The notes: generated by a model not told the origin, from the sequence alone. Shown: positions 36,974 through 45,536, counted from the stretch's first letter. The stretch is DNA of 64,000 nt from Motilibacter rhizosphaerae (GCF_004216915.1 NZ_SGXD01000001.1:310001-374000); one strand, 5' to 3'. Numbers and translations are program-made.

Positions 36974-37729
36974 TCAGGAGGGGGTCGATGCGCGCCAGGG
37001 CACGGCGACGCGCTCGAGCACGAGGGCGACGACGTAGAACGCCAGGCCGAGCGCGCACGCCGCGGTGACGTACGCCCACGCCCGCGGGTAGGCGGTGTTC
37101 GCGGCGGCCGAGGTGATGCGCGCGCCGAGCCCGTCCTGCAGGCCGCCGAAGTACTCCGCGACGACGGCAGTGATGACCGAGAGCGCCGAGGCCAGCCGGA
37201 CCCCGGTGAACGCGTGGGGCAGCGCGCCGGGGAGGCGCAGCGTCCGGGTCACCTGCCACGGGGACGCTGCGCACGAGCGCAGCACCTCCGCCTGCACCGG
37301 GTCGACGTCGCGCAGGCCCCGCAGGGTGTTGACGAAGACCGGGAAGAACACCACGACGGTGACGACGAGCCGGCGCGGGACCGAGCTCGTGGTGCCGAAC
37401 ATCGTGTTGAACATCGGCGCGAGCGCCACGATCGGCATCGCGTTCGCCGCGGCCGCCAGCGGGGCGAGCATGCCGTCCACCACGCTGAGCCGCGAGGCGA
37501 CGAGCGCGACGAGGACGCCCAGCAGGGTGCCGGCGACGAGCCCGATGAGCGCGTTGGTGCCGGAAGCCTCTGCCGCGTCGAGGATCTCGCCGGCGAAGTC
37601 GTGCAGCGAGCTCGCGATCGCCTGCGGCCCGGGCAGGACGTACGGCGCGATGTCGAACGCGTCGACGACGACCTGCCACGCCACGAGGGCGCCGATGCCG
37701 GTGGCGATCGGCAGGAGGACCCGCCTCAC
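36974..37729 (-). CDS. ABC transporter permease (BPD_transp_1, SsuC/ThiX type)
   Basis: A 251-aa inner-membrane permease with about six helices. The EAA loop EVLRSCAASPWQVTRTLRLPGALP (shown in part: RSCAASPWQVTR) is the ATPase contact of the nitrate/taurine/thiamine-precursor family. GTG 37729 overlaps the ATPase stop (GTGA). It pairs with the 312-aa permease upstream; two different permeases per system is common for NMT1-type transporters. Confidence 0.88.
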   Translation of the reverse strand: MRRVLLPIATGIGALVAWQVVVDAFDIAPYVLPGPQAIASSLHDFAGEILDAAEASGTNALIGLVAGTLLGVLVALVASRLSVVDGMLAPLAAAANAMPIVALAPMFNTMFGTTSSVPRRLVVTVVVFFPVFVNTLRGLRDVDPVQAEVLRSCAASPWQVTRTLRLPGALPHAFTGVRLASALSVITAVVAEYFGGLQDGLGARITSAAANTAYPRAWAYVTAACALGLAFYVVALVLERVAVPWRASTPS

Positions 37730-38565
37730 CGGTCCTCCACCCCGCCGACCGGAGCGCCCCCGCCGCGCAGGGTCTCGCGGACGGCGGTGATGCCGGCGAA
37801 GAAGCGCGGGTCCTCACGCACCGACTCGTCGCGCTCGGCCAGGTCCACGGGCACGATGCCGGCGATGCGGCCCGGGCGGGCCGAGAGGACGACCACGCGC
37901 TGGGACAGGAAGACCGCCTCGGGGATCGAGTGGGTCACGAAGACGACCGTGGTCCCGGTCTCGGTGCCGATGCGCAGCAGCTCCGCCTGCATCCGCTCGC
38001 GGGTCATCTCGTCGAGCGCGCCGAACGGCTCGTCCATGAGGAGCAGCGGCGGCCGGGGCGCGAGAGCGCGGGCGATCGCGACGCGCTGCTGCATGCCGCC
38101 GGAGAGCTCGCCGGGACGGGCCTTCGCGAAGTCGGCGAGCCCGACCAGGTCGAGCAGCTCGGCGACGCGCTCGCGCCGCTCGGAGCGCTTGGTGCCGTGG
38201 ACCTCCAGCGGGAGCTCGACGTTCCCGGCGACCGTCCGCCAGGGCAGCAGCCCAGCCGCCTGGAAGGCCATGCCGTAGTCCTGGTCCAGCCGCGCCTGGT
38301 GCGCCGGCTTGCCGTTGACGACGACCTCGCCGCGCGTCGGTGTGACCAGGTCGGCGATGACGCGCAGGAGCGTGGACTTCCCGCAGCCGGAGGGCCCGAT
38401 CAGCGAGACGAGCTCGCCGCGGCCGATCTCGAGGTCGATGCCGTCGAGGGCGCGGACCTCCCCGCCGCGGGTCGCGAAGACCTGGTCGACGCCGCGGATG
38501 CTCACGGCCCCAGCAGGTGCTGCCGCGTGCGCGCCCGCCAGGCCGCTCGTGGTCGTCGAGGTCAT
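37726..38565 (-). CDS. ABC transporter ATPase (SsuB/ThiZ type)
   Basis: A 279-aa energiser: Walker A GPSGCGKST, Q-loop FQAAGLLPWRTV, signature LSGGMQQR, Walker B LLLMDEPFGALD and H-loop VTHSIPEA, the last two diagnostic of the nitrate/taurine/pyrimidine-precursor class. The long frame to 39372 is not used: ATG 38565 overlaps the upstream permease stop (ATGA) and has GAGGAGGA before it. Confidence 0.9.
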   Translation of the reverse strand: MTSTTTSGLAGAHAAAPAGAVSIRGVDQVFATRGGEVRALDGIDLEIGRGELVSLIGPSGCGKSTLLRVIADLVTPTRGEVVVNGKPAHQARLDQDYGMAFQAAGLLPWRTVAGNVELPLEVHGTKRSERRERVAELLDLVGLADFAKARPGELSGGMQQRVAIARALAPRPPLLLMDEPFGALDEMTRERMQAELLRIGTETGTTVVFVTHSIPEAVFLSQRVVVLSARPGRIAGIVPVDLAERDESVREDPRFFAGITAVRETLRGGGAPVGGVEDR

Positions 38566-39500
38566 CGGCGTCCTCCTCGGGAGTCGCGGTCGCCAGGGAG
38601 GGCGAGCTCCAGCAGCCCCGCCCCGGTGGTGAGGACGAGCCCGAGCAGCCCGGCCGCGAGCACCGCGGCGTACACCCGGGCGGGGTCGGTGCTCGCCTGC
38701 TGGGCGTAGGCGATGATCAGGCGCCCGATGCCGCCCTTGGTCCCCGTGCTGATCTCGGCGACGACGGCGCCGACGACGGACGCCGCTGCCGCGAGCCGGG
38801 CTGCCGGCACGAGGTACGGCACGGCCGCCGGCAGCCGGAGCCGCAGCAGCGTCTGGGCGGGCGTCGCGGCGATGCTGCGGAAGAGCTCCACCGAGGCGGC
38901 CGGGGCGGACTGCAGGCCGCGCAGCGCGCCGACCGCGACGGGGAAGAACGCGAGGTACGCCGCCACCACCGTCACCGACATCCACGGCTGCCAGCCGCCC
39001 GGGACGGGCAGGCTGCGACCGATCCCGACGACGAGCGGGGCCAGCGCGACGAGCGGGACGGTCTGGCTCAGCACGACGTACGGCAGCAGGCCCTCCTCGA
39101 CCCACCGCAGCCGCTGCATGACGACGGCGAGCAGCAGGCCGACGAGCGCGCCGAGCAGGCAGCCCGCCACCGCGTACGCGCCGGTGCGGAGCAGTGCGCC
39201 GGCGATCGAGGAGCCGACGGAGGACGCGCCCGGCGCCGAGACCTCGGGGTCGCCCATCACCGCGAGCACGTGCCACACGTGGGGCATCGAGGAGTCGTCG
39301 GAGCGGGGCAGCACCGGCAGGCCCAGCACCGAGCCACCGTCGGCCGGCCCCACGGCCTTGTACGCCTCCCAACCGAGCGCCAGCGCCGCGACGCCGGCGA
39401 CCCCGGAGGCCACCCGCGTCGCGCGCTCGGACCTGCTGCGGGGCAGCGAGATCGAGGCGACGGCAACAGTCTCGAGGGCGGCGTCGGTCATGGCGCGCAT
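38562..39500 (-). CDS. ABC transporter permease, first gene of the pyrimidine operon
   Basis: A 312-aa BPD_transp_1 permease with an extended N-terminus (one helix at about 30-45, then a ~50-residue outside segment) before the core helices. EAA-type loop ELFRSIAATPAQTLLRLRLP. It has two possible starts, ATG 39500 and ATG 39491; the first directly follows a GGGAGGGGG site. As the first gene of the run, its upstream 370-bp region should hold the operon promoter. Confidence 0.85.
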   Translation of the reverse strand: MRAMTDAALETVAVASISLPRSRSERATRVASGVAGVAALALGWEAYKAVGPADGGSVLGLPVLPRSDDSSMPHVWHVLAVMGDPEVSAPGASSVGSSIAGALLRTGAYAVAGCLLGALVGLLLAVVMQRLRWVEEGLLPYVVLSQTVPLVALAPLVVGIGRSLPVPGGWQPWMSVTVVAAYLAFFPVAVGALRGLQSAPAASVELFRSIAATPAQTLLRLRLPAAVPYLVPAARLAAAASVVGAVVAEISTGTKGGIGRLIIAYAQQASTDPARVYAAVLAAGLLGLVLTTGAGLLELALPGDRDSRGGRR

Positions 39501-39748
39501 CCCCCTCCCGGTCGGGCGGACGGCTCGTCCGCAGGGCTCGACCTTGGAGCGGGATTGCGTCGACTGCGTTACGGCATGTTGCGGCGGGGTGACTGCTCGA
39601 CGGCGCCAGAAGTGCCTATGAGCCAGCGCAAAACGGCGCAGAGGAGGGGTCTGGCCCGTGTCACGGCGACGTCACGGGCGCGCGGGGGACGGGTACCGCG
39701 CTACGCGGAGAAAGGCAGTGCTGCCAGCGACTCCTGCACCTTCGCCGG

Positions 39749-39802
39749 GTCAACCATCGATCTCCTCGATGGGACGCCCCGGAGCCATCGAGGAAGGTTG
39801 AC
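39749..39802. promoter_or_regulatory. Interrupted inverted repeat upstream of the pyrimidine operon
   Basis: Left arm GTCAACC (39749-39755) plus TCCTCGATGG (39763-39772); right arm CCATCGAGGA (39785-39794) plus GGTTGAC (39796-39802). Seventeen paired bases with a 7-base bulge on one side and a 12-nt loop. It could be a regulator-binding site (LysR sites are interrupted dyads) or the terminator of the LacI gene. Confidence 0.4.
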
Positions 39803-39847
39803 AGCGAGCGCGCGGCACCGGCCGCGAGCGTGTTGCCGGGAGCGTAC

Positions 39848-39863
39848 TGTGATGCGGATCACA
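39848..39863. promoter_or_regulatory. Perfect CRP/GlxR-type box
   Basis: TGTGATGCGGATCACA is an exact match to TGTGA-N6-TCACA, the CRP and GlxR consensus. It lies 348 nt before the pyrimidine operon start and 11 nt after the LacI stop. It could be an activator or repressor site of a CRP-family protein, or only a 7-bp terminator stem. Confidence 0.5.
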
Positions 39864-39873
39864 GCACGCTGGG

Positions 39874-40902
39874 TCAGCCGGACTGCCGCACGACGAGCTC
39901 GGTCGGGAGCACGACCGAGGGCGGGGCCTGGCCGTCCCGCACGTGCGCGACGAGCGCCTCGATGGCGCACCGCGCCTGCTCCGCCGTGGGCTGGCGCACG
40001 GTGGTGAGCGGGGGCGTCGCGTAGGCCGCGACCTCCACGTCGTCGAACCCGATGACCGCCACGTCGTCGGGTACGCGGCGGCCGGCCGCCGACAGCGCCT
40101 TGAGCGCACCCACGGCCATCGTGTCGCTGGCCACGAAGACGGCGTCGAGGTCGGGGTGGTCCGCGAGCAGCGTGGTCATCGCCTGCTCGCCCGAGCTGCG
40201 GGTCCAGGCGCCGTGGGCGAGGCCGAGCAGCGGGACCCCCGCCTCGTCCAGCCCGCGGCGCAGGCCCTCGACGCGGTCCGCGGCGGCGGTCATGTCCACC
40301 GGCCCGCTGATGGCCGTGACCCGCGAGCGCCCGGTGGAGAGCAGGCGCTGCGCCGCGAGCCGTCCACCGCCGAGGTTGTCGGTGTCGACGACGCAGACCT
40401 CGTCGGGCAGCTCCATCGGGGGGCGCCCGCCGAAGACGAAGGGGATGCCCGCCGCCAGCAGCTGCCCCGGGAGCGGGTCGCCCGCGTGGACGGACACGAG
40501 CAGCGCGCCGTCGACGTGCCCCGAACGCACGTACGCGCCGACGGTCTCGTGCTCGGCGTCGTCGCTGGCCGCCATCACGACGAGGTGCAGGCCGCTGCCG
40601 GCGAGCGCGGAGCTCGCCGAGATGAGGAACGTGCTGAGGTACGGGTCGCTCACCCCGAACTCCACGGCCTCGCGCACGACCAGGGCGAGGGCTCCCGTCG
40701 AGCGCGTGGCCAGGCTGCGGGCGGTGCGGTTGGGGACGTACCCGAGCCGGGCGATGGCCGCCTCGACGGCGGCGCGGTGCTCCGGCGACACCGGGGCGGA
40801 GGAGTTGACGACTCGGGAGACGGTGGCGGGCGACACACCCGCGGCGGCCGCGACGGTGGCGAGGGTCGGCACCGCGGGACGTGCGCGTGCTCGCCCGGCC
40901 AC
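39874..40902 (-). CDS. LacI-family transcriptional regulator
   Basis: A 342-aa repressor. The HTH (TLATVAAAAGVSPATVSRVVN) lies at about residues 13-33, followed by a sugar-binding-protein-like domain and the C-terminal VPDDVAVIGFDDVEVA...LTTVRQP...ELVVRQSG. GTG 40902 is chosen (GGAGG 7 nt upstream); GTG 40908 is an alternative and the longer frame to 41244 is not supported. No sugar genes adjoin it, so its target is unknown; it could act on the operon downstream on the same strand. Confidence 0.88.
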   Translation of the reverse strand: MAGRARARPAVPTLATVAAAAGVSPATVSRVVNSSAPVSPEHRAAVEAAIARLGYVPNRTARSLATRSTGALALVVREAVEFGVSDPYLSTFLISASSALAGSGLHLVVMAASDDAEHETVGAYVRSGHVDGALLVSVHAGDPLPGQLLAAGIPFVFGGRPPMELPDEVCVVDTDNLGGGRLAAQRLLSTGRSRVTAISGPVDMTAAADRVEGLRRGLDEAGVPLLGLAHGAWTRSSGEQAMTTLLADHPDLDAVFVASDTMAVGALKALSAAGRRVPDDVAVIGFDDVEVAAYATPPLTTVRQPTAEQARCAIEALVAHVRDGQAPPSVVLPTELVVRQSG

Positions 40903-40930
40903 CGCCACCCCTCCGCTCCCCGTCACCACG

Positions 40931-41182
40931 ATGTGCCTCTGCGGCGAACCTACCGTCACGACGGCACGTCGTGGGTCCGCCCACGGCGCGCTCGCGCAGA
41001 TCGCCGGACTGGCCGCTGGGACCGTGGAGGCCTTCCCCGAGGACGTGGAGGGACGGCGCGTCTCCGGCTCCTTCCTGCACGGCGGCACGACGGCGATGTT
41101 CGAGCAGCGCGGCTTCGCCCGTGTCCACCCCCTGGGCACGCACCACTGGCTGATGACCGCGACACTGCGGCCCGCGCCCTGA
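40931..41182 (+). pseudogene. 3' fragment of a GNAT acetyltransferase gene
   Basis: An 83-codon frame whose last ~65 residues read as the C-terminal end of a GNAT N-acetyltransferase: GTVEAFPEDVEGRRVSGSFL and MFEQRGFARVHPLGTHHW, the last strand-helix pair of that fold. The acetyl-CoA-binding half (motif A) is absent upstream, where the LacI gene begins on the other strand. Likely a truncated remnant; expression of the fragment from ATG 40931 cannot be excluded. Confidence 0.55.
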
Positions 41183-41200
41183 CCTGGTAGTCCTGTCGTC

Positions 41201-42226
41201 ATGCCGACGACCGGACCGCTGGAGCAGCTGGGGTTCCTCACCATCGGGGTGTTCGACCCCGACGACCCGGCGCGCGGTCACGAGACGACGCTGCGGGTCA
41301 TCGAGCTCGGCGAGCAGCTCGGCTTCGACAGCGCCTGGCTGCGCCACCGCCACCTCCAGCACGGGATCTCCTCGCCCGTCGCCGTGCTCGCCGCCGCGTC
41401 GCAGCGCACCACCCGCATCGGGCTCGGCACCGCGGTGACGCCGCTCGGCTGGGAGAACCCGCTGCGGCTGGCCGAGGACCTTGCGACCGTCGACGTCCTC
41501 TCCGGCGGCCGGCTCAACCCCGGCCTCAGCGTCGGCACCCCGATGCGCTGGGACGACGTCAAGGACGCGCTCTACCCCGACACCGCGGAGGTCGAGGACT
41601 TCAGCCACGAGCGGGTCGCCCGGTTCCTCCGGCTCGTCGGCGGCGAGCCCGCGAGCGGCTTCGAGGGCACGCAGGGCTTCGAGGTGTTCTCCCGCCGCGT
41701 CCAGCCGCACTCACCGGGCCTCCGCGACCGGATCTGGTACGGCGCCGCCGGCACCCCCTCGGCCGTGTGGGCCGGCGAGAACAGCTTGTCACTGGTGACG
41801 TCCAGCGTGCTGCGCGCCGAGCCGGAGACCGGGCCGTGGGACTTCGCCGAGCTGCAGGCCGCGCAGATCAGGGCCTTCCGCGCCGCGCACCCCCTGGGCG
41901 ACGCCGCCAGGGTCTCGCAGGGGCTCGTCGTGATCCCCACCGACTCTGCTTCCCCTGCCCAGCAGGAGAAGTACGCCGCCTACGCCGCGGCGCGGACACC
42001 GCGTACGCGGGAGCCGCAGGGCCCGGGGCGCCTGCTCTTCGCCCGCGACCTCGTCGGGCCGGCCGAGCAGATCGCCGACGAGCTCCGCGCGCACGCGGGC
42101 TTCCGCGAGGTGCGCGAGGTCGCCTTCGCCCTGCCGTTCAGCTTCGAGGAGGAGGACTACGTCCAGATCCTCACTGACATCGCCACGCGGCTGGGCCCGG
42201 CGCTGGGGTGGAGCCCGAAGGACTAG
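41201..42226 (+). CDS. LLM-class flavin-dependent oxidoreductase
   Basis: A 341-aa luciferase-like barrel enzyme: [15 protein letters not shown]-terminal strand, [35 protein letters not shown] and [13 protein letters not shown] are typical of FMN-dependent LLM monooxygenases. ATG 41201. The substrate is unknown. It is convergent with the collagen-like gene and shares the bases CTAG with it so that both stops overlap. It is unrelated in subgroup to the two F420-type enzymes in the pyrimidine operon. Confidence 0.82.
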   Translation: MPTTGPLEQLGFLTIGVFDPDDPARGHETTLRVIELGEQLGFDSAWLRHRHLQHGISSPVAVLAAASQRTTRIGLGTAVTPLGWENPLRLAEDLATVDVLSGGRLNPGLSVGTPMRWDDVKDALYPDTAEVEDFSHERVARFLRLVGGEPASGFEGTQGFEVFSRRVQPHSPGLRDRIWYGAAGTPSAVWAGENSLSLVTSSVLRAEPETGPWDFAELQAAQIRAFRAAHPLGDAARVSQGLVVIPTDSASPAQQEKYAAYAAARTPRTREPQGPGRLLFARDLVGPAEQIADELRAHAGFREVREVAFALPFSFEEEDYVQILTDIATRLGPALGWSPKD

Positions 42227-42882
42227 CTGCCAGGGCACTGCACCATCAGGGAGAACGGCGCGTTCACGTAGGCGCCAGTGATGCTCTGGGCGTCCACGAA
42301 GAACCCCTTCGGCTTCTGGTAGAGGCCCGCCACGCCGAGGACGGCCTCCGCCGGGGATCCCAGGAGCGCCGGGCTCGCCAGGCCGACCACGGGGATGCAG
42401 GTCGTGACGTCGAACGGGAACACGACGTCGTACTGGCCCTTGCCCTCGGCCACGACCGTGACCGGCACGGTGGAGCGGGCCACGACACCCGTCCCGTCGA
42501 CGATCACGGAGTAGACGTCGAGGGGCCCGGCCGGCCCTCGCGGACCGGTCGCGCCGGTCGCGCCGGTCGCGCCTGTCGCTCCCGTCGGGCCGGCCGGCCC
42601 CGTCGCCCCCGTCGCGCCCGCCGGCCCCTGCGGACCCGCTGGTCCCTGCGCGCCGGGCAGGCCCGGCTCGCCGGCCACCACCTGCGGGGGTGCACCGACG
42701 GCCATGTACGTCGCCCCCTTGGCGCACTTCCCGCGCACGGGCAGGACGAGGGCCCTAGTCGTCGCGACGGCACACACCGCGGACACGCGCGGAGTGGCCC
42801 TGGTCGCAGCGGCGGCCGCGCCGGCACCCGCGGAGAGGAGGACGAGGGACGTGGTGGCGGCCACTGCCGCGGTCAGGCGCAT
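42223..42882 (-). CDS. Secreted collagen-like protein
   Basis: A 219-aa exported protein. The signal peptide (to about residue 27, ...AGAGAAAAA) is followed by a short domain with two cysteines (CAVATT...GKCAKG), a collagen-like Gly-X-Y stretch of about 16 triplets (roughly residues 72-120, [10 protein letters not shown] type) and a C-terminal domain of about 100 residues of unknown fold. Such proteins form triple-helical stalks on the cell surface or in the matrix. ATG 42882. A second collagen-like gene lies 1.7 kb away. Confidence 0.8.
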   Translation of the reverse strand: MRLTAAVAATTSLVLLSAGAGAAAAATRATPRVSAVCAVATTRALVLPVRGKCAKGATYMAVGAPPQVVAGEPGLPGAQGPAGPQGPAGATGATGPAGPTGATGATGATGATGPRGPAGPLDVYSVIVDGTGVVARSTVPVTVVAEGKGQYDVVFPFDVTTCIPVVGLASPALLGSPAEAVLGVAGLYQKPKGFFVDAQSITGAYVNAPFSLMVQCPGS

Positions 42883-42941
42883 GCCCTCACCGTGGCGCCC
42901 CGCGTCTCGACCGGGAAGGTGCTGAACGGGCAGACCAGGCG

Positions 42942-43502
42942 TCAGGAGCCGGTCAGCCCACGGAGCTCGGCCAGCGTGGTGCGCAGGCAGCCGCGCAGGT
43001 CCTCGCCCTGGCCGGCCACCCAGCGGTCGAAGGCCACCCGGAAGACCGTGCCGCCCGTCTCCGCAGCGAGCAGGGCGGCTGGCGCGGCGACCCCGCGCTC
43101 CTGGAGCGCGGCCGCGGCCGCCGAGGTGAGGCCGGCGAGCTTGAGCAGCTCGCGCTCCTGCAGGCCGGGAGTGGCGGCGATGACGCGCGAGCGCTGCGCG
43201 CTGTGCTCCCGCCCGCCCTCGAGCAGCTCCGCCGCCCGCTCGTACGCGGTGGCGACGACGTCGACCGGCGGCGTGCCGGGCTCCGCTCCCGAGATGGCGC
43301 TGACCAGGACGTCCTGGAGGTGCTGCGACCCGTCGAAGAGCACCTCGCGCTTGTCGGCGAAGTGCCGGAAGAAGGTCCGCTCGGTCACCCCGGCGCGCTC
43401 GGCGATGTCGCCCACCGTCGTCTGCTCGAAGCCGCGCTCGACGTACAGCTCGAGCGCCGCCTCGGCGAGGCGGCCGCGTGCGCCGGGTGCCCATCGTCCC
43501 AC
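42942..43502 (-). CDS. TetR-family repressor
   Basis: A 186-aa repressor with HTH at about residues 10-55 ([37 protein letters not shown] in the sequence; core [17 protein letters not shown]), then a ligand domain. GTG 43502. It is divergent from an epimerase gene, with an 83-bp intergenic region filled by a nested palindrome containing four related half-sites, so it almost certainly controls both genes. Confidence 0.9.
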   Translation of the reverse strand: MGRWAPGARGRLAEAALELYVERGFEQTTVGDIAERAGVTERTFFRHFADKREVLFDGSQHLQDVLVSAISGAEPGTPPVDVVATAYERAAELLEGGREHSAQRSRVIAATPGLQERELLKLAGLTSAAAAALQERGVAAPAALLAAETGGTVFRVAFDRWVAGQGEDLRGCLRTTLAELRGLTGS

Positions 43503-43510
43503 GCCGCCAT

Positions 43511-43577
43511 CCTAGTGATGGCAGCCGCTGACATCGGGTGCTAGCGTCAGTGATGTCAGATGCTGCCATCACCTAGG
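43511..43577. promoter_or_regulatory. Nested palindromic operator between tetR and the epimerase gene
   Basis: Outer arms CCTAG(T)GATGGCAGC (43511-43525) and GCTGCCATCACCTAGG (43562-43577); inner arms CTGACATC (43528-43535) and GATGTCAG (43552-43559). The four half-sites share GATG-N-CAG. The 67-bp dyad spans both divergent promoters and could hold two TetR dimers. Confidence 0.7.
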
Positions 43578-43585
43578 AGAGACCC

Positions 43586-44482
43586 ATGCGCGTCTTCGTC
43601 ACCGGTGCCTCGGGCTGGATCGGGTCGGCCGTCGTCCCCGAGCTGCTCGCCGCGGGGCACGAGGTCCTCGGCCTCGCCCGGTCCGACGCCTCCGCGGAGG
43701 CCGTTGCGCGGGCGGGGGCCACCCCCCACCGCGGCAGCCTCGACGACCTCGAGTCGCTGCGCTCCGGCGCGGCCGCGAGCGACGGGGTCGTCCACCTCGG
43801 CTTCAAGCACGACTTCTCCGACATGGCCGGTGCCGGGCGCACCGAGCGCGCCGCCGTGGAGACCATGGCCGGCGAGCTGGAGGGCTCCGGGCGGCCGTTC
43901 CTCTTCGCCGCGGGCGTCGCCATGCTCGCCCCCGGCCGGATCGCCACGGAGGAGGACCCCACGCCGATGGTCGGCCCCGACGCCATGCGCGGTGGCGGCG
44001 AGGCGCTCGCGCTGTCGTACGCCGAGCGCGGCCTGCGCCCCGTGGCGCTGCGCTTCGCGCCCTCGGTCCACGGCACGCGGGACCACGGCTTCATCGCGAC
44101 GCTCGTGGACGTCGCCCGGCGGCAGGGCCGCTCGGCCTGGGTCGGCGACGGCGCCAACCGCTGGGCGGCGGTGCACCGCACCGACGCCGCGCGGCTCGTC
44201 CGGCTCGCGCTCGAGCGCGAGGACGCCGGCCCCGTCGTGCACGCCGTGGCCGAGGAGGCGATCCCCACCCGCGAGATCGCCGAGGCGATCGGCAAGGCGG
44301 TGGGCGTGCCCTCGGGTCCCGTGACCCTGCCGGAGGTCACCGACCACTTCGGCTGGATCGGCGCCTTCTTCGGCATGGACCTCGCCGCGTCCAGCCGGCT
44401 CACCCAGGAGCGGCTCGGCTGGACGCCCACCGGGCCCGGGCTGCTCGACGACCTCGCGGCCGGCGCTTACACCTCGGCCTGA
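43586..44482 (+). CDS. NAD-dependent epimerase/dehydratase-family protein (extended SDR)
   Basis: A 298-aa Rossmann protein: VFVTGASGWIGSAVV at the N-terminus, LRFAPSVHG and VHRTDAARLVRLALE later, typical of extended SDR oxidoreductases acting on NAD(P)-linked small molecules. The usual YxxxK is represented by SYAERG, so catalysis may be atypical. ATG 43586 with AGGAGAG before it. Induced when the divergent TetR leaves the shared operator. Substrate unknown. Confidence 0.82.
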   Translation: MRVFVTGASGWIGSAVVPELLAAGHEVLGLARSDASAEAVARAGATPHRGSLDDLESLRSGAAASDGVVHLGFKHDFSDMAGAGRTERAAVETMAGELEGSGRPFLFAAGVAMLAPGRIATEEDPTPMVGPDAMRGGGEALALSYAERGLRPVALRFAPSVHGTRDHGFIATLVDVARRQGRSAWVGDGANRWAAVHRTDAARLVRLALEREDAGPVVHAVAEEAIPTREIAEAIGKAVGVPSGPVTLPEVTDHFGWIGAFFGMDLAASSRLTQERLGWTPTGPGLLDDLAAGAYTSA

Positions 44483-44490
44483 GACGCCGA

Positions 44491-44521
44491 CGGGCCCGGC
44501 TCCGTGGAGGAGCCGGGCCCG
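44491..44521. terminator. Bidirectional terminator hairpin
   Basis: A perfect 13-bp stem CGGGCCCGGCTCC (44491-44503) / GGAGCCGGGCCCG (44509-44521) with a 5-nt loop. It lies 8 bp after the epimerase stop and 15 bp before the convergent collagen-like gene's stop, so it serves both transcripts. Confidence 0.85.
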
Positions 44522-44535
44522 ACGGGTGCGAGCAG

Positions 44536-45420
44536 CTACTTGATGGGGCTAGCCCCGTCCCACTTGACGTTCCTGATGGCGTCCCAGCCGTAGCCGTTCC
44601 CGCCGCCGGTGTACTTGAAGTACAGCCCGCCCATCTGGAACGTGACCGTCTCGTCGAGCCCACCGCTGCCGGCCGTGATCCGCTGCTCCGCGACAGCGAC
44701 CAGGCCCATGGTCACGACCAGCTGCACGTCGGTCGTGCCCGGCGCGTAGACCTCGAGCGTGCCCGACTGCCAGGGCGTGCCCGCGGCCTCGGCGGCGAAG
44801 GTGCCCGGCACGGTGCTCTCGGCCGGCAGCGTCAGCACGATCGGGCCGAGCTTGACCTTGCCGGCGCCTGCACCCGTGCTCTGCGACCCGAGGTTGAGGG
44901 TCTGGAGGCTGTCGAGGTCCACCGCGTGGACAGGGATCTTGACGCCGTCGAGGTTCCCGCCGCCGGCGTTGGCGCTCGAGTGGAGCGTCAGGGTGCCGAC
45001 GACGGTCTGCGCGGGGGTCGTGGGCCCCGTCGCGGGGACCGTCACCACCGCGCCGGGTGCGCCCGAGGGACCCGCCGGGCCCGAGGGGCCTGCCGGACCG
45101 GACGGGCCCGCAGGGCCGGAGGGGCCGGGAGCGCCGTCCGCACCGGGAGCGCCGGAGGCGCCGGGAGAGCCCGAGGGGCCGGGGTCGCCCTTGGGTCCGG
45201 TGACGTTCCACTGCGTCCGCGTCTCGTTGCTCTGGCAGGCCGTCGCCGCGTCGACGATGCGGACATCGCCCTTGCTCGTCTTGACGCAGGCGTAGATCAC
45301 CGAGGACGAGGAGCCGGTGTCGGCGTGCGCGACGAGCGCGCCGCTGACCGCGAGGACGCCGACGCTCACGAGGGCGACGGCGCCCCGGCGTACGGGGCGG
45401 GACGAGGGGAGAAGGGGCAT
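44536..45420 (-). CDS. Secreted collagen-like protein with Hcp-like C-terminal domain
   Basis: A 294-aa exported protein: signal peptide (to about residue 34, ALVAHA), a ~35-residue head with two cysteines, a collagen-like Gly-X-Y run of about 18 triplets (roughly 73-125, [10 protein letters not shown]), and a C-terminal domain of ~160 residues. Features such as [25 protein letters not shown] and [25 protein letters not shown] follow the strand order of Hcp (type VI tube) proteins. There is no T6SS here, so the domain would be a secreted Hcp-fold module. ATG 45420 follows GGAGG; function unknown. Confidence 0.72.
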   Translation of the reverse strand: MPLLPSSRPVRRGAVALVSVGVLAVSGALVAHADTGSSSSVIYACVKTSKGDVRIVDAATACQSNETRTQWNVTGPKGDPGPSGSPGASGAPGADGAPGPSGPAGPSGPAGPSGPAGPSGAPGAVVTVPATGPTTPAQTVVGTLTLHSSANAGGGNLDGVKIPVHAVDLDSLQTLNLGSQSTGAGAGKVKLGPIVLTLPAESTVPGTFAAEAAGTPWQSGTLEVYAPGTTDVQLVVTMGLVAVAEQRITAGSGGLDETVTFQMGGLYFKYTGGGNGYGWDAIRNVKWDGASPIK

Positions 45421-45536
45421 CAGGACCTCCACGGCCGCTGGCGCTGCGAGCCGCCGTGGCCCGCGCCGAGCGGCACGCTAGCCCCGCACGCATCCTGACG
45501 TGGGCGAACTGCCCGATCTCCCCCCGACGGGGAGGG

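Larger units (their letters stand above)
39501..39873. other. 373-bp non-coding region upstream of the pyrimidine operon
   Basis: No convincing gene is present. The region separates the operon's first gene from the stop of a LacI gene on the same strand. It holds an interrupted inverted repeat (39749-39802), a TTGACA hexamer at 39798-39803 on the plus strand, and a CRP-like palindrome (39848-39863). Short ORFs reading through it have no recognisable domain. Confidence 0.5.
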
